Shown here piece after piece: positions 7,827 through 15,564 of a stretch of 64,000 nt of DNA. The stretch lies in NCBI RefSeq assembly GCF_031453555.1, contig NZ_JAVIZM010000001.1, forward strand, positions 4,719,001 through 4,783,000, read 5' to 3'. The notes below the pieces were generated by a model. The model did no database searches, was not told the DNA's origin, and saw only the letters and a program-made list of their open reading frames with translations. The translations under genes and the position numbers were made by a program. How positions within the stretch are numbered: the stretch's first letter is position 1; each line of letters opens with the position of its first letter. The stretch comes from Bacillus sp. SLBN-46 (GTDB taxonomy: Bacteria; Bacillota; Bacilli; Bacillales; Cytobacillaceae).

Positions 7827-8886
7827 ATCCACTTCCACAGCTTGAACAGCTGGAGCCGCCGGAGCAACTTGAGCAGCTGGAACCACCTCCATCATGTCCC
7901 CCACCACCGTGACCGTCGCCATGTCCACCGTCCTTATGACCTGGCCCATGCAAAGCCGTCCCGCAGAAAATCGCCGTGGAGCAGCCACTTGTATAATTCG
8001 CCGCTTTCGCATACGTATACTCACTCGCATACTTCCAATAATCATCAAAGTAAAAACTAGAGAAAAATACCATAGCAAGAGACATGTTCGTCATTTCACC
8101 ATAATACCGTTGCTTCGTAAATTGACCTTTTGAATCCACATGATATGTTTCTTCCGCATTTATGACTTGCTGCTTCATTTGCCTAACAAGGTACTCAACC
8201 GTCCCCCTGTTAACCTCATTCACTTTAAAATATCTATTAATCAACCAATCATTACTTTCTTCCTTAAACTCTTGTAAAACCTTTTTATCTAAAGGGTATC
8301 TAAAAAAGCTGCCCCAGGACTTCCAGCTATACTCGGTAATTGTAAACAAATGAGAAAATACCCAATCAAAAAACGCTCGTTCCTGCGGGGCAGGCGTTGG
8401 ATTCGTATTAGGCATATGATGCAGCATTTTTCCAACAAATCGATCGGAGAAAGTTTGATATTTTTGCGTAAAAAGCAGCATTGTATGCCAGACTTCATCC
8501 ACTTCTGCACTAAACATAGGCGTTTCCTTTAACATATTGGAAAGCAAAAAATACCGCTTTAATTCAAACAGACGCCATTCGAATTCATCTTCGGTCCGTT
8601 TAGGATGCTCCTGAAGGAAACGATACCTTACTTGTTCCATATAATCAGCATTCAAGGAGGAATCTAATTTTTCAAGCAATGGTGTCACTGGAATATCGGT
8701 CAGCACACCCAGATGCTCAGGAATATTTTCTTTCGCTAATTTAGGTCGATCCTTTTTCGCTAATACCACTACTCCTGTCACCACTCCAGCTAGCACAAGT
8801 GCCCCCGTTACAACTCCAATTACCAAATGAATCACCATCCCTCCCCATAATAGTGTACTACGCATTAAAATTGGTAAAAGTTTCAT
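7816..8886 (-). CDS. Membrane-anchored protein with GRDP-like helical domain and Gly/His/Cys-rich tail
   Basis: Up to 356 residues. A hydrophobic anchor (VIHLVIGVVTGALVLAGVVTGVVVLA, about 18-43) is followed by a helical domain with VDEVWHTMLLFTQKYQTFSDRFVGKMLHH (about 130-158). That pattern resembles the VDxxWHxHxL segment of glycine-rich-domain proteins (GRDP/DUF1399). The last 50 residues are a low-complexity GHGDGHGGGGHDGGG run followed by a repeated SCSSC/GGSSCSSC tail. The start is uncertain: ATG 8886 has no close ribosome site, while GGGGAGGG lies at about 8839-8846, so GTG 8835 or TTG 8826 may be used. Function unknown; the tail could bind metal. Confidence 0.75.
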   Translation of the reverse strand: MKLLPILMRSTLLWGGMVIHLVIGVVTGALVLAGVVTGVVVLAKKDRPKLAKENIPEHLGVLTDIPVTPLLEKLDSSLNADYMEQVRYRFLQEHPKRTEDEFEWRLFELKRYFLLSNMLKETPMFSAEVDEVWHTMLLFTQKYQTFSDRFVGKMLHHMPNTNPTPAPQERAFFDWVFSHLFTITEYSWKSWGSFFRYPLDKKVLQEFKEESNDWLINRYFKVNEVNRGTVEYLVRQMKQQVINAEETYHVDSKGQFTKQRYYGEMTNMSLAMVFFSSFYFDDYWKYASEYTYAKAANYTSGCSTAIFCGTALHGPGHKDGGHGDGHGGGGHDGGGSSCSSCSGGSSCSSCGSGCSS

Positions 8887-8889
8887 ACT

Positions 8890-8923
8890 AAAAAAATGAC
8901 GACCCCCTTAACGAAGGATCGTC
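8890..8923 (-). terminator. Terminator after the Gp49-like gene
   Basis: Minus-strand stem GACGATCC / GGGGTCGTC (plus-strand 8898-8923) followed by seven T residues. It sits just upstream of the next minus-strand gene, so that gene likely has its own promoter or depends on readthrough. Confidence 0.75.
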
Positions 8924-8931
8924 TCATTTAT

Positions 8932-9300
8932 TTATACTAGAAATGCCCCTAGCGCCACCATAGCCTTCTTCAATGCCTGTTCATAGGCCTTATCCTTGCC
9001 AATGATGTTACGAAAATCTGCGACATCTCGAACCGTCGAACGTCCTTCTATTTCGTATCCATTATTAAATATTAATAGACAAATAGTGGATTTATCACTC
9101 ATTCGATGAAATTTCTTCTCTACAATCATTTCCTCTAACTTTGCCCGTTTTTCATCCTTCATCGCTTGGTTTCGAGAATACGGGATCACTATATGGTCAT
9201 ACATATGCTTATTCTTGCATGTGACTAGAAGAATCTTTTCCCCTTTATGTTCTACTTGATTGATTTCCCCACATTTTGGACAAATACTATCGATGAACAT
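8932..9300 (-). CDS. Zinc-ribbon protein with phage N4 Gp49/Sf6 Gp66-like C-terminus
   Basis: 122 residues. An N-terminal CPKCGEINQ...CKNKHMYDH segment (about 7-33) resembles a short metal-binding ribbon. The C-terminal half (NNGYEIEGRSTVRDVADFRNIIGKDKAYEQALKKAMVALGAFL, about 78-121) matches the pattern of the Phage_gp49_66 family, whose role is not known. No other phage genes adjoin it, so it looks like a domesticated single gene. ATG 9300 has AAAGGGAG upstream. Confidence 0.7.
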   Translation of the reverse strand: MFIDSICPKCGEINQVEHKGEKILLVTCKNKHMYDHIVIPYSRNQAMKDEKRAKLEEMIVEKKFHRMSDKSTICLLIFNNGYEIEGRSTVRDVADFRNIIGKDKAYEQALKKAMVALGAFLV

Positions 9301-9380
9301 ACAAATCGCGCTCCCTTTACTTGAATGGTTTGTAGGATGAATTTTTCTAAGGCCGTGTTACTTTATATATTTCATATCCA

Positions 9381-9412
9381 TAAAAAAATACCTTCAACGA
9401 ATCGAAGGTATG
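9381..9412 (-). terminator. Terminator after the fatty acid hydroxylase-family gene
   Basis: Stem ATACCTTC / GAAGGTAT around AACGAATC, with the T run on the minus strand (A run at 9381-9387). Confidence 0.8.
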
Positions 9413-9449
9413 GCAAATTTAATCGAATTCTAATCTTTCCTTGTAAAAA

Positions 9450-10061
9450 CTACCTCATCTCCAAATTCTTAGCCGTCTTGCTCGTTTCAACCTCTTTTTC
9501 CTCTCTAAACGTACCAAATAAGTAATCGGCAAATGGCGTACTCACACCGTACCAGTAATTTTCATTTTTATAATGATGAAGAATATGAACCTTCTTCACC
9601 CATCTACCGAATTTCGTTTTCGGCTTCAATGGCCGGTGGGCTACGTAATGCTTCCATTCATAGGTTAATAACATCGTCATCAACCCTATTCCAAACGTGA
9701 CCGTTCCTGTAAAATCACCCGTGATGAAATAGAATATCGAACAAATAACCAGGAAGTTTGGCAGGCTGTACCATAACGGCAGAAACAAAAGCTTTAAATC
9801 ATCGGGATAGGTATGATGATCGTAATGAATTCTCTTGAGAAATTTCAAAAAGTGCGGATTCTTAGGGGTTTTTAAATGAAACAAAAAGCGGTGTGTCAAA
9901 TATTCACTGAAGGCAAAGGTCAATAGGCCAAGCAAAAAGTAAAAAACTAATGATGTTTCTACCCCTACACTAACCACATAAACCACTCCAAATAGGACTA
10001 ACAAGAACATAGTTAAAATGTCAAAATGCAAAAAGAAATCTCGATATACCTTCTTCATCAC
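9450..10061 (-). CDS. Fatty acid hydroxylase / sterol desaturase superfamily membrane protein
   Basis: 203 residues with about four membrane helices. The di-iron histidine boxes are visible: EYLTHRFLFHLKTP (about 50-62), RIHYDHHTYPDD (about 78-89), EWKHYVAHRP (about 141-150) and KVHILHHYKNENYWYG (about 163-178). Such enzymes use a non-haem di-iron centre and O2 to hydroxylate lipid acyl chains in the cytoplasmic membrane. Start ATG 10061 after AAGGGGAG. Divergent from the EamA gene. Substrate not known; carotenoid or fatty-acid hydroxylation are the usual alternatives. Confidence 0.85.
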   Translation of the reverse strand: MMKKVYRDFFLHFDILTMFLLVLFGVVYVVSVGVETSLVFYFLLGLLTFAFSEYLTHRFLFHLKTPKNPHFLKFLKRIHYDHHTYPDDLKLLFLPLWYSLPNFLVICSIFYFITGDFTGTVTFGIGLMTMLLTYEWKHYVAHRPLKPKTKFGRWVKKVHILHHYKNENYWYGVSTPFADYLFGTFREEKEVETSKTAKNLEMR

Positions 10062-10212
10062 ACACTCCCCTTATACCTACGCATTACAAATAATTTTATA
10101 ATATTCCGAAAAAATTATCACTACTATTTATTCGATCCTATCTGTTAATAAAAATAGTTTGAAAAATGCTTCAATTTATGATTCGATTAAGAATAATTAG
10201 GAGGGGTTCTAC

Positions 10213-11118
10213 ATGAACGGAAAAATGAGACTCATCATCACCATGCTCATTTTTGGAAGCATCGGGGTATTTGTCAAAAAGATTGATCATCTCACTTCAA
10301 GCGAAATTGCCTTTTTAAGAGGAGTCATCGGGAGTCTATTCCTACTTATTGCAAGTTTCCTATTCAAGCATAAACCATCGCTTAAAGCATTAAAACAAAA
10401 TGCTCTTTTACTCCTGCTATCAGGAGCGGCAATTGGCCTGAATTGGATCTTTCTATTTGAATCCTATCGGTATACAACCGTATCTAACGCGACCATCAGC
10501 TACTACTTTGCGCCGATTTTTGTCATGATTTTAGCTCCATGGATTTTGAAAGAGAAACTGACAAGTATCAAGGTAGGATGCATCGTAACAGCGATGATTG
10601 GGCTATTTTTAGTTGTTTATACGGGGGCTGGTGGCACAAGCGGCTCTCAGAATCATGCGGTTGGTATTTTGTATGGCCTACTGGCGGCAGCATTATATGC
10701 CAGCGTTATTTTAATGAACAAATTTATTAAAAACCTATCTGGTTTCGAGCTCACATTAGTTCAATTAATGGCTGGAGCGGTTGTCCTGTTTCCCTATATC
10801 CTGTGGCATGGGGACCTTAATTTTTCTAGTTTAGATTCAACATCACTCATTTTTATCCTGATCCTCGGGATTGTGCATACCGGCTTAGCTTATTTCTTAT
10901 ACTTTACGTCTCTTCAGGAATTAAAGGGACAGACTATTGCGGTTCTCAGCTATATTGATCCAATTTCCGCCTTCATTATCGCAGCGATTTTCTTAAATGA
11001 AAGCATGACATGGGTGCAAATGCTTGGTGGTGTTCTTATCCTTGGCTCTACTTTTGTAAGTGAAAGGCTAGAGGTAAAATTGGCGAAGAATAGTCAGACT
11101 CCTACTACCTCGCCATAA
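10213..11118 (+). CDS. EamA/DMT-family transporter, 10-TM
   Basis: 301 residues with two EamA repeats. Repeat one includes SSEIAFLRGVIGSLFLL and TTVSNATISYYFAPIFVMILAPWILKEKL. Repeat two includes LKGQTIAVLSYIDPISAFIIAAIFLNESMTWVQMLGGVLILGS. This full-length DMT arrangement usually exports small metabolites. AGGAGGGG precedes ATG 10213. Single gene followed by a strong terminator. Substrate not predictable. Confidence 0.9.
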   Translation: MNGKMRLIITMLIFGSIGVFVKKIDHLTSSEIAFLRGVIGSLFLLIASFLFKHKPSLKALKQNALLLLLSGAAIGLNWIFLFESYRYTTVSNATISYYFAPIFVMILAPWILKEKLTSIKVGCIVTAMIGLFLVVYTGAGGTSGSQNHAVGILYGLLAAALYASVILMNKFIKNLSGFELTLVQLMAGAVVLFPYILWHGDLNFSSLDSTSLIFILILGIVHTGLAYFLYFTSLQELKGQTIAVLSYIDPISAFIIAAIFLNESMTWVQMLGGVLILGSTFVSERLEVKLAKNSQTPTTSP

Positions 11119-11130
11119 ATCTAATAATGC

Positions 11131-11167
11131 AAAAAGGCTGCGGGACGTGTGTCCTGCAGCCCTTTTG
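11131..11167 (+). terminator. Terminator after the EamA gene
   Basis: Stem AAGGCTGCGGGAC / GTCCTGCAGCCCTT with loop GTGT and a following T-rich stretch. Confidence 0.85.
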
Positions 11168-11189
11168 TTTATGGGAAAATAATCCATAA

Positions 11190-11282
11190 TTTGTAGAATT
11201 CCTCTTTGATTTTGTAGAATAACTTGAAATTTTGTAGAATAACTTGAAATTTTGTAGAATTCCTTCGATTTTGTGTAGAATT
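11190..11282. repeat. Five copies of TTTGTAGAAT at 20-21 bp period
   Basis: Copies begin at 11190, 11211, 11231 and 11251. A fifth at about 11271 carries a 2-bp insertion (TTTGTGTAGAAT). Spacers are AT-rich and partly conserved (AACTTGAAA twice). The array lies between convergent genes. The motif differs from that at 4.3 kb but has the same copy number and period. Confidence 0.88.
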
Positions 11283-11311
11283 CTTTTAAAATCAAACCGA
11301 ACGTCCCCCAT

Positions 11312-12334
11312 TCACCTCCAAAAAGGCTGGCGAGGCTTTATTTTTTGCAGAAAATAATAAATTATATACGATAAAGTAAAAACAAGCGTTGCATCCAGCA
11401 GGTTCCATATTAAATGATGAGAAAAATGCCCCAAACCGAAAGAATTAAACAAAATGTCTACCATATCAATCAATAAAACATGGACCGCATAGATCCCCAA
11501 AGCATTGCCGCCGATTTTTGTAACCCATACTCCCTTTCCAAGCTGCGGATTATTGCAAGTAAAGAAGAACAAAATTACAGTAAGTAATATAGTCGATAAA
11601 AAGTATTCTCCATGCTTGGCAGATAGCCCCTTTGTCAGCAAATAGCCTTCCGCAGCCTGTAGGATTAAGAACAAACCTATCAAAGATAAATATGTCTTTT
11701 TTTCCAATCTAAAGGACTGTATGAAAGACAACCTGCTTGCAAACCAGAATCCTAAGGTAGTATAAAATAACCCAATGAATAAGGCATCGCGTGTAACTAG
11801 AGATACTTCATAGAAGATTGAATACGACTGCCCAAAAAGACCGGCTATATTTAAACAAAGGCTAAGGATTAATAGGAGCGTTATATTTTTCAACCTAAAG
11901 AATAGATAGACAACAGAAATACTCCATGCCAGAGAAATCACAAACCATAATTGATAACCACTTGTTCCATGCCCATAATAAAAGAGATTTAAAGGTGTCA
12001 ATACCTCCAAATACTTAGATAACTCGTGTTTAACATTCCCACCACTTAAAGAAATCCGTAACACATCATAACCGATATAAAACAAAAGCCAACAAATATA
12101 TATTTTTAAAATTTTTATTACATATCTTTTAAAATAGCCTGCAAATTGAGAAGTATTTATCACTTTGAGACCGAACAAGTACCCTGAAGCAACAAAGAAA
12201 AAGGGTACAGCAAACCTAGAAAAATTATCGAGTAAAAAGAATCCTATCTTGTCATCGCTAGGGAATGTATGGATGATGACAACTGCCACTATCGCAAAAA
12301 ATTTAATAAAGTCGATCGCATAGTTTCTTTCCAT
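11312..12334 (-). CDS. Acyltransferase-3 family membrane protein
   Basis: 340 residues, about ten hydrophobic helices. The family signature is at the N-terminus: RNYAIDFIKFFAIVAVVIIHTF with the catalytic-type histidine, then FSRFAVPFFFVASGYLFG. These integral proteins O-acylate cell-surface polysaccharides or other exported carbohydrates. GAGGGCAG precedes ATG 12334. Divergent from the YitT gene. No glycan-synthesis genes adjoin it, so the acceptor is unknown. Confidence 0.88.
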   Translation of the reverse strand: MERNYAIDFIKFFAIVAVVIIHTFPSDDKIGFFLLDNFSRFAVPFFFVASGYLFGLKVINTSQFAGYFKRYVIKILKIYICWLLFYIGYDVLRISLSGGNVKHELSKYLEVLTPLNLFYYGHGTSGYQLWFVISLAWSISVVYLFFRLKNITLLLILSLCLNIAGLFGQSYSIFYEVSLVTRDALFIGLFYTTLGFWFASRLSFIQSFRLEKKTYLSLIGLFLILQAAEGYLLTKGLSAKHGEYFLSTILLTVILFFFTCNNPQLGKGVWVTKIGGNALGIYAVHVLLIDMVDILFNSFGLGHFSHHLIWNLLDATLVFTLSYIIYYFLQKIKPRQPFWR

Positions 12335-12479
12335 TTTTCTGCCCTCTATCCCTGTTACTTTTATTCAGCCACCCCTTATTATTCCCTATATGGAAAGGCA
12401 TTATGTTTATTTAGGTATTTGTACATACTTCTTATTTTCAGGGATACCACATATTTATAGTGTAAAAAGACGGGACAAG

Positions 12480-13055
12480 GTGATTGTTATTCTTCAGAAA
12501 TTAATGGCTACTATTATTGGCAGTTTCCTAGTAGGAATTGGGGTTAATGGATTTCTCGTTCCTAATTATTTAATTGATGGAGGAATCCTTGGAATCGCAC
12601 TAATTCTTCATTACTTCTTTGATTTTCAGACAGGCATTACAATGGTAGCTTTAAGCCTTCCAATCTGTATTTTTGCATCAATAAATGAAAGAGGATATTT
12701 TTTTAGCAGTTTACAAGGACTGTTACTCTCTTCTTTGTTCATTGATATACTCGCTCCCCTTCGACACCAATTCTCTGTTTCCCACCTCTCAGGTGCATTA
12801 ATAGGAGGAGTGATTATTGGGACAGGAGTGGGGTTAATGCTCCGGTATAAGTCGAGCACTGGAGGAACCGACTTACTCGCGAAAATAATTTCAGGAACCT
12901 TTTCCATGAACATAGCACTTGTCATTATCGTTATTGATGGACTTATTGTTTTAGCCGGTTTTACTGTCCTTTCATTGGACAGCTTCTTCTACTCGTGCCT
13001 GGCCATTGCTACAGTGGGTCTAACCACTTCTTTATTTGCCGGTCATCAACTGTAA
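12480..13055 (+). CDS. Short YitT-family membrane protein
   Basis: About 191 residues from GTG 12480. The frame is open to ATG 12390, but the extra 30 residues lack a ribosome site and family similarity, so the start is uncertain. Five to six hydrophobic segments show the YitT pattern: GVNGFLVPNYLIDGGILGIALILHY, GALIGGVIIGTGVGLMLRYKSSTGGTDLLAKII. The C-terminal cytoplasmic DUF2179 domain of full-length YitT proteins (about 280 residues) is missing, as in other short members. Function of the family is not established. Confidence 0.8.
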   Translation: MIVILQKLMATIIGSFLVGIGVNGFLVPNYLIDGGILGIALILHYFFDFQTGITMVALSLPICIFASINERGYFFSSLQGLLLSSLFIDILAPLRHQFSVSHLSGALIGGVIIGTGVGLMLRYKSSTGGTDLLAKIISGTFSMNIALVIIVIDGLIVLAGFTVLSLDSFFYSCLAIATVGLTTSLFAGHQL

Positions 13056-13201
13056 CTTCTTTATTTGTAAAAAGCATCTAGGTAGATGTCTAATCCTAGG
13101 ACAATCATGGTACATAGTATGAAATTGTGTTCGTTATAAATGTGAATATGAGGATGTTTTAAAAAAAATTCAACTAAGATGGGTAAGGAGAATGTTTCGA
13201 A

Positions 13202-13954
13202 ATGACAGAAGAGCAAAGACAGTACCGCGAAGATTTGTTGGATTGGTGTCATAACATGTATGCGAATTGGAATCTTATGAAACCGAGGTTCTCTCAAATC
13301 TTTGTTACGGAAAGCCTAGAGGAGTGGGAAGGTTCCTGCCTTCAACTAACAGAGAAGTTACAGGCAGATTCCATATCGGACTACAGTGAATATCAAACTG
13401 CGTTACGTTTATATGAACAGTGGGAAATGCTTCTAAGTGAAACGGATTCACGCCAAGAGATGGCAGTCGATTTTGATCATCCTATGGAGATGGACCAACG
13501 TGAAGAACTTTACGAATCAGGTCCTTTTTTAGAGATGATTGAAGTGGAGCCTGAAACACATATGGACCTTGAGGAACCGACATCCCATGAAATGATGGAG
13601 GTTGAATCTGAGGAACCACACTCCCATGAGGACTCTATGGAAACAAGTGCTTTCCCAGTGGAGATGGAATTCGAATCCCATCATGATATGGATTTTGAGG
13701 AACCACACCGCTACCGTGATGAACTGCTGAATTGGTGCATGAATCTTTATGCAAATTGGGAAAATATGAAACCACGGTTTTCAAAACTCTTTGATCTCGA
13801 AAGCTTAGAGGAATGGGAAGATTCCTGCCGTCAATTAACAGTAAAACTACAAGCAGATAATAATGCAGACCTCGATGACTATCAAATTGCCATTGACCTA
13901 TATGAACATTGGGAACAGCTATTAAAAGAATCGACTGCCTATCAAGAAGCGTGA
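13202..13954 (+). CDS. Acidic protein with a duplicated Trp-rich domain, unknown function
   Basis: 250 residues, strongly acidic. Two copies of a roughly 75-residue domain (about 5-82 and 163-240) share YRxxLLxWCxNxYANWxxMKPRFS...ESLEEWExSCxQLTxKLQAD...YxxALxLYExWExLL. They flank an 80-residue linker rich in Glu, Met and His with repeated EEP/SHE units. No signal peptide or membrane segment, so probably cytosolic. Conserved Trp and two Cys per domain suggest a folded helical module. I do not recognise the family. AAGGAG lies 12 bases before ATG 13202. Confidence 0.8.
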   Translation: MTEEQRQYREDLLDWCHNMYANWNLMKPRFSQIFVTESLEEWEGSCLQLTEKLQADSISDYSEYQTALRLYEQWEMLLSETDSRQEMAVDFDHPMEMDQREELYESGPFLEMIEVEPETHMDLEEPTSHEMMEVESEEPHSHEDSMETSAFPVEMEFESHHDMDFEEPHRYRDELLNWCMNLYANWENMKPRFSKLFDLESLEEWEDSCRQLTVKLQADNNADLDDYQIAIDLYEHWEQLLKESTAYQEA

Positions 13955-13982
13955 CATCCTCAATGGGGTAACCGATTGGTTT

Positions 13983-14010
13983 GGGATTGCACAAATTGCA
14001 ATCCCATTCT
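13983..14010. terminator. Hairpin between convergent genes
   Basis: GGGATTGC / GCAATCCC stem (13983-13990, 13997-14004) with a modest T tract; placed between two convergent genes. Confidence 0.55.
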
Positions 14011-14038
14011 TATTGCCTGTGTAAATTATTCTTCAAAA

Positions 14039-14323
14039 TTACTCATGGTTAGTTTCTCTTCTGAAGGCCAAAATGGTTGTTTTTAATGAAGCATAGGCAC
14101 CAATGGCAGCAGAACCATAAAACCAGCCCATGAAAATGCCTGCGAATAAGTGATGCCGATGACTTATAAATATGGAGATGCCTAATCCTAATAGTTGAGC
14201 TACCGTTGGAATAAATTTTCTCGGGACCTTCAGAAATAGTTTAATAAGTTGAGTAAGCAACAAAACTAAGGGAACTGCAATGACAGCATCCCAAAAATTT
14301 GTATGTATAGTTGGAAAATCCAT
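14039..14323 (-). CDS. Small holin-like membrane protein
   Basis: 94 residues with two to three hydrophobic segments: WDAVIAVPLVLLLTQLIKLFL, FIPTVAQLLGLGISIFIS and HLFAGIFMGWFYGSAAIGAYASLK. The arrangement and the basic C-terminus resemble Listeria phage A118-type holins. No endolysin or phage genes accompany it, so a lytic role cannot be claimed; many bacteria carry such genes singly. Start ATG 14323 after GAAGGTG. Confidence 0.6.
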   Translation of the reverse strand: MDFPTIHTNFWDAVIAVPLVLLLTQLIKLFLKVPRKFIPTVAQLLGLGISIFISHRHHLFAGIFMGWFYGSAAIGAYASLKTTILAFRRETNHE

Positions 14324-14474
14324 TGTTCCACACCTTCAAAAATTATTATGTATCTTAACAATATTCTATCCATTCATTATCAAACTATAATTTTAATAGT
14401 TCAATTTTACTTTTTGTGGCCGTGTACCACTACTGTATAATGAATGAAATATGTACATACTGGAGTTGATTTAA

Positions 14475-15389
14475 ATGAGTCAACCGTGGGCACCTGAGCG
14501 GGTCATTTCTGAAAAAGAAGCGGGTCTGATGATTGAAAAACAGTTCCCGCAGCTTCAACCTGCTCATTTGAAAGTATTAGGAGAAGGCTTCGATAATTCC
14601 GTGTTTCTCGTGAACAATCAATACGTATTTCGCTTTCCTCGAAGAGAAATTGCTGCCAACTTGATTCAAACCGAGAATCGGCTTCTTCCTGTGATCGAAC
14701 CAATGCTACCCATCCCCATTCCGAACCCTAAGTTTCAAGGAATACCAAATGGAAATTATCCATGGCCATTTGGAGGCTACGAAATGTTACCTGGAAAAAC
14801 ACCTGCTAGGCTAACAAAAGAACAGAGGATGCAGTCAGTTGAGCCATTAGCCCAATTTTTGCGAACGCTACATGATTTTCCTGTTACCGAGGCGCAAAAG
14901 CTGCAGGTTCCTTATGACCAGCTCGAACGAATAAATATTGTAAAAAGAATGCCCATGCTTGCCTCCAATATTGAAAAAGCAAAGGAAAAAGGACTATTAG
15001 AGCAAAATGCTGTGGGTTTGCTGCAATCCTTTCTTTCAACCATTGAAAAACCATTGGAGGATAACAAGAAGACACTCGTTCATGGTGATCTACATATCCG
15101 CAATATGCTTGTGGATGTGAACGGTCGGATTTCAGCAGTGATTGATTGGGGCGATACCCATATTGGGCACCCAGCAGTAGATTTATCGATTGCTTATAGT
15201 TTTTTACCGGCGGAAGGCAGGGAACAATTTTTCACCTTGTATGGTAACGTTCCACCCGAAGTAAAAAAGGTGGCACGGTTTAAAGCCATTTATTCGCTCC
15301 TTGTGCTTCTTTTATATGGGGAAGATTTGCAGGATACAGACTTGGTTGAAGAATGCCGTTCGACGTTGCTTTTGGCATTAGAAGGATGA
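14475..15389 (+). CDS. Aminoglycoside phosphotransferase-family kinase (APH / macrolide kinase-like)
   Basis: 304 residues. Kinase features: GEGFDNSVFLVNNQYVFRFPR (nucleotide loop and lysine-equivalent region, about 36-56), the Brenner catalytic motif LVHGDLHIRNMLVD (about 200-213) and the metal-binding VIDWGDTHIGHPAVDLS (about 221-237). Family members phosphorylate aminoglycosides, macrolides or small metabolites with ATP or GTP. The position next to an efflux pump makes a resistance role thinkable, but the genes are convergent, not an operon. Substrate not assignable from sequence. Confidence 0.85.
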   Translation: MSQPWAPERVISEKEAGLMIEKQFPQLQPAHLKVLGEGFDNSVFLVNNQYVFRFPRREIAANLIQTENRLLPVIEPMLPIPIPNPKFQGIPNGNYPWPFGGYEMLPGKTPARLTKEQRMQSVEPLAQFLRTLHDFPVTEAQKLQVPYDQLERINIVKRMPMLASNIEKAKEKGLLEQNAVGLLQSFLSTIEKPLEDNKKTLVHGDLHIRNMLVDVNGRISAVIDWGDTHIGHPAVDLSIAYSFLPAEGREQFFTLYGNVPPEVKKVARFKAIYSLLVLLLYGEDLQDTDLVEECRSTLLLALEG

Positions 15390-15421
15390 AAAAATCGGGT
15401 TCATCCACATCCCAGAAGAAT

Positions 15422-15495
15422 TTAATCAAACGTTTGATTAGTTTCCCCCAACCCTTATGTACAAGGGTTTCATCAAATTAATTAAATGTAGATGC
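15422..15495. repeat. AAACGTTTGATTAG palindrome unit with a decayed second copy
   Basis: A full palindrome is centred at 15431/15432, followed by a spacer with the CCCTTATGTACAAGGG hairpin. At about 55 bp on, AATTAAATGTAGATG looks like a mutated second palindrome. It lies between the convergent APH and RND genes. Confidence 0.82.
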
Positions 15496-15507
15496 TCATA
15501 AAGCACG

Positions 15508-15541
15508 AAAAAAACAGCAAACCTGAATTTGCTGTTTTTTC
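15508..15541. terminator. Convergent terminator between APH and RND genes
   Basis: AAAAAACAGCAAA / TTTGCTGTTTTTT with loop CCTGAA; symmetrical A and T runs let it work in both directions. Confidence 0.88.
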
Positions 15542-15564
15542 TTGTTATTTAAATTGATTTTCCT

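Noticed and set aside
7782..8133. Several overlapping frames across the Gly/His/Cys-rich tail
   Set aside because: Shadows of the GC-biased low-complexity codons of the minus-strand gene.
12390..12479. N-terminal extension of the YitT protein from ATG 12390
   Set aside because: No ribosome site and the extra residues do not fit the family; a GTG start at 12480 is preferred though not proven.
13061..13297. 78-codon minus-strand frame
   Set aside because: Overlaps the start of the duplicated-domain gene and has no ribosome site.
14039..14323. Prophage lysis gene
   Set aside because: Although holin-like, there is no endolysin or any other phage gene nearby, so a prophage is not supported.
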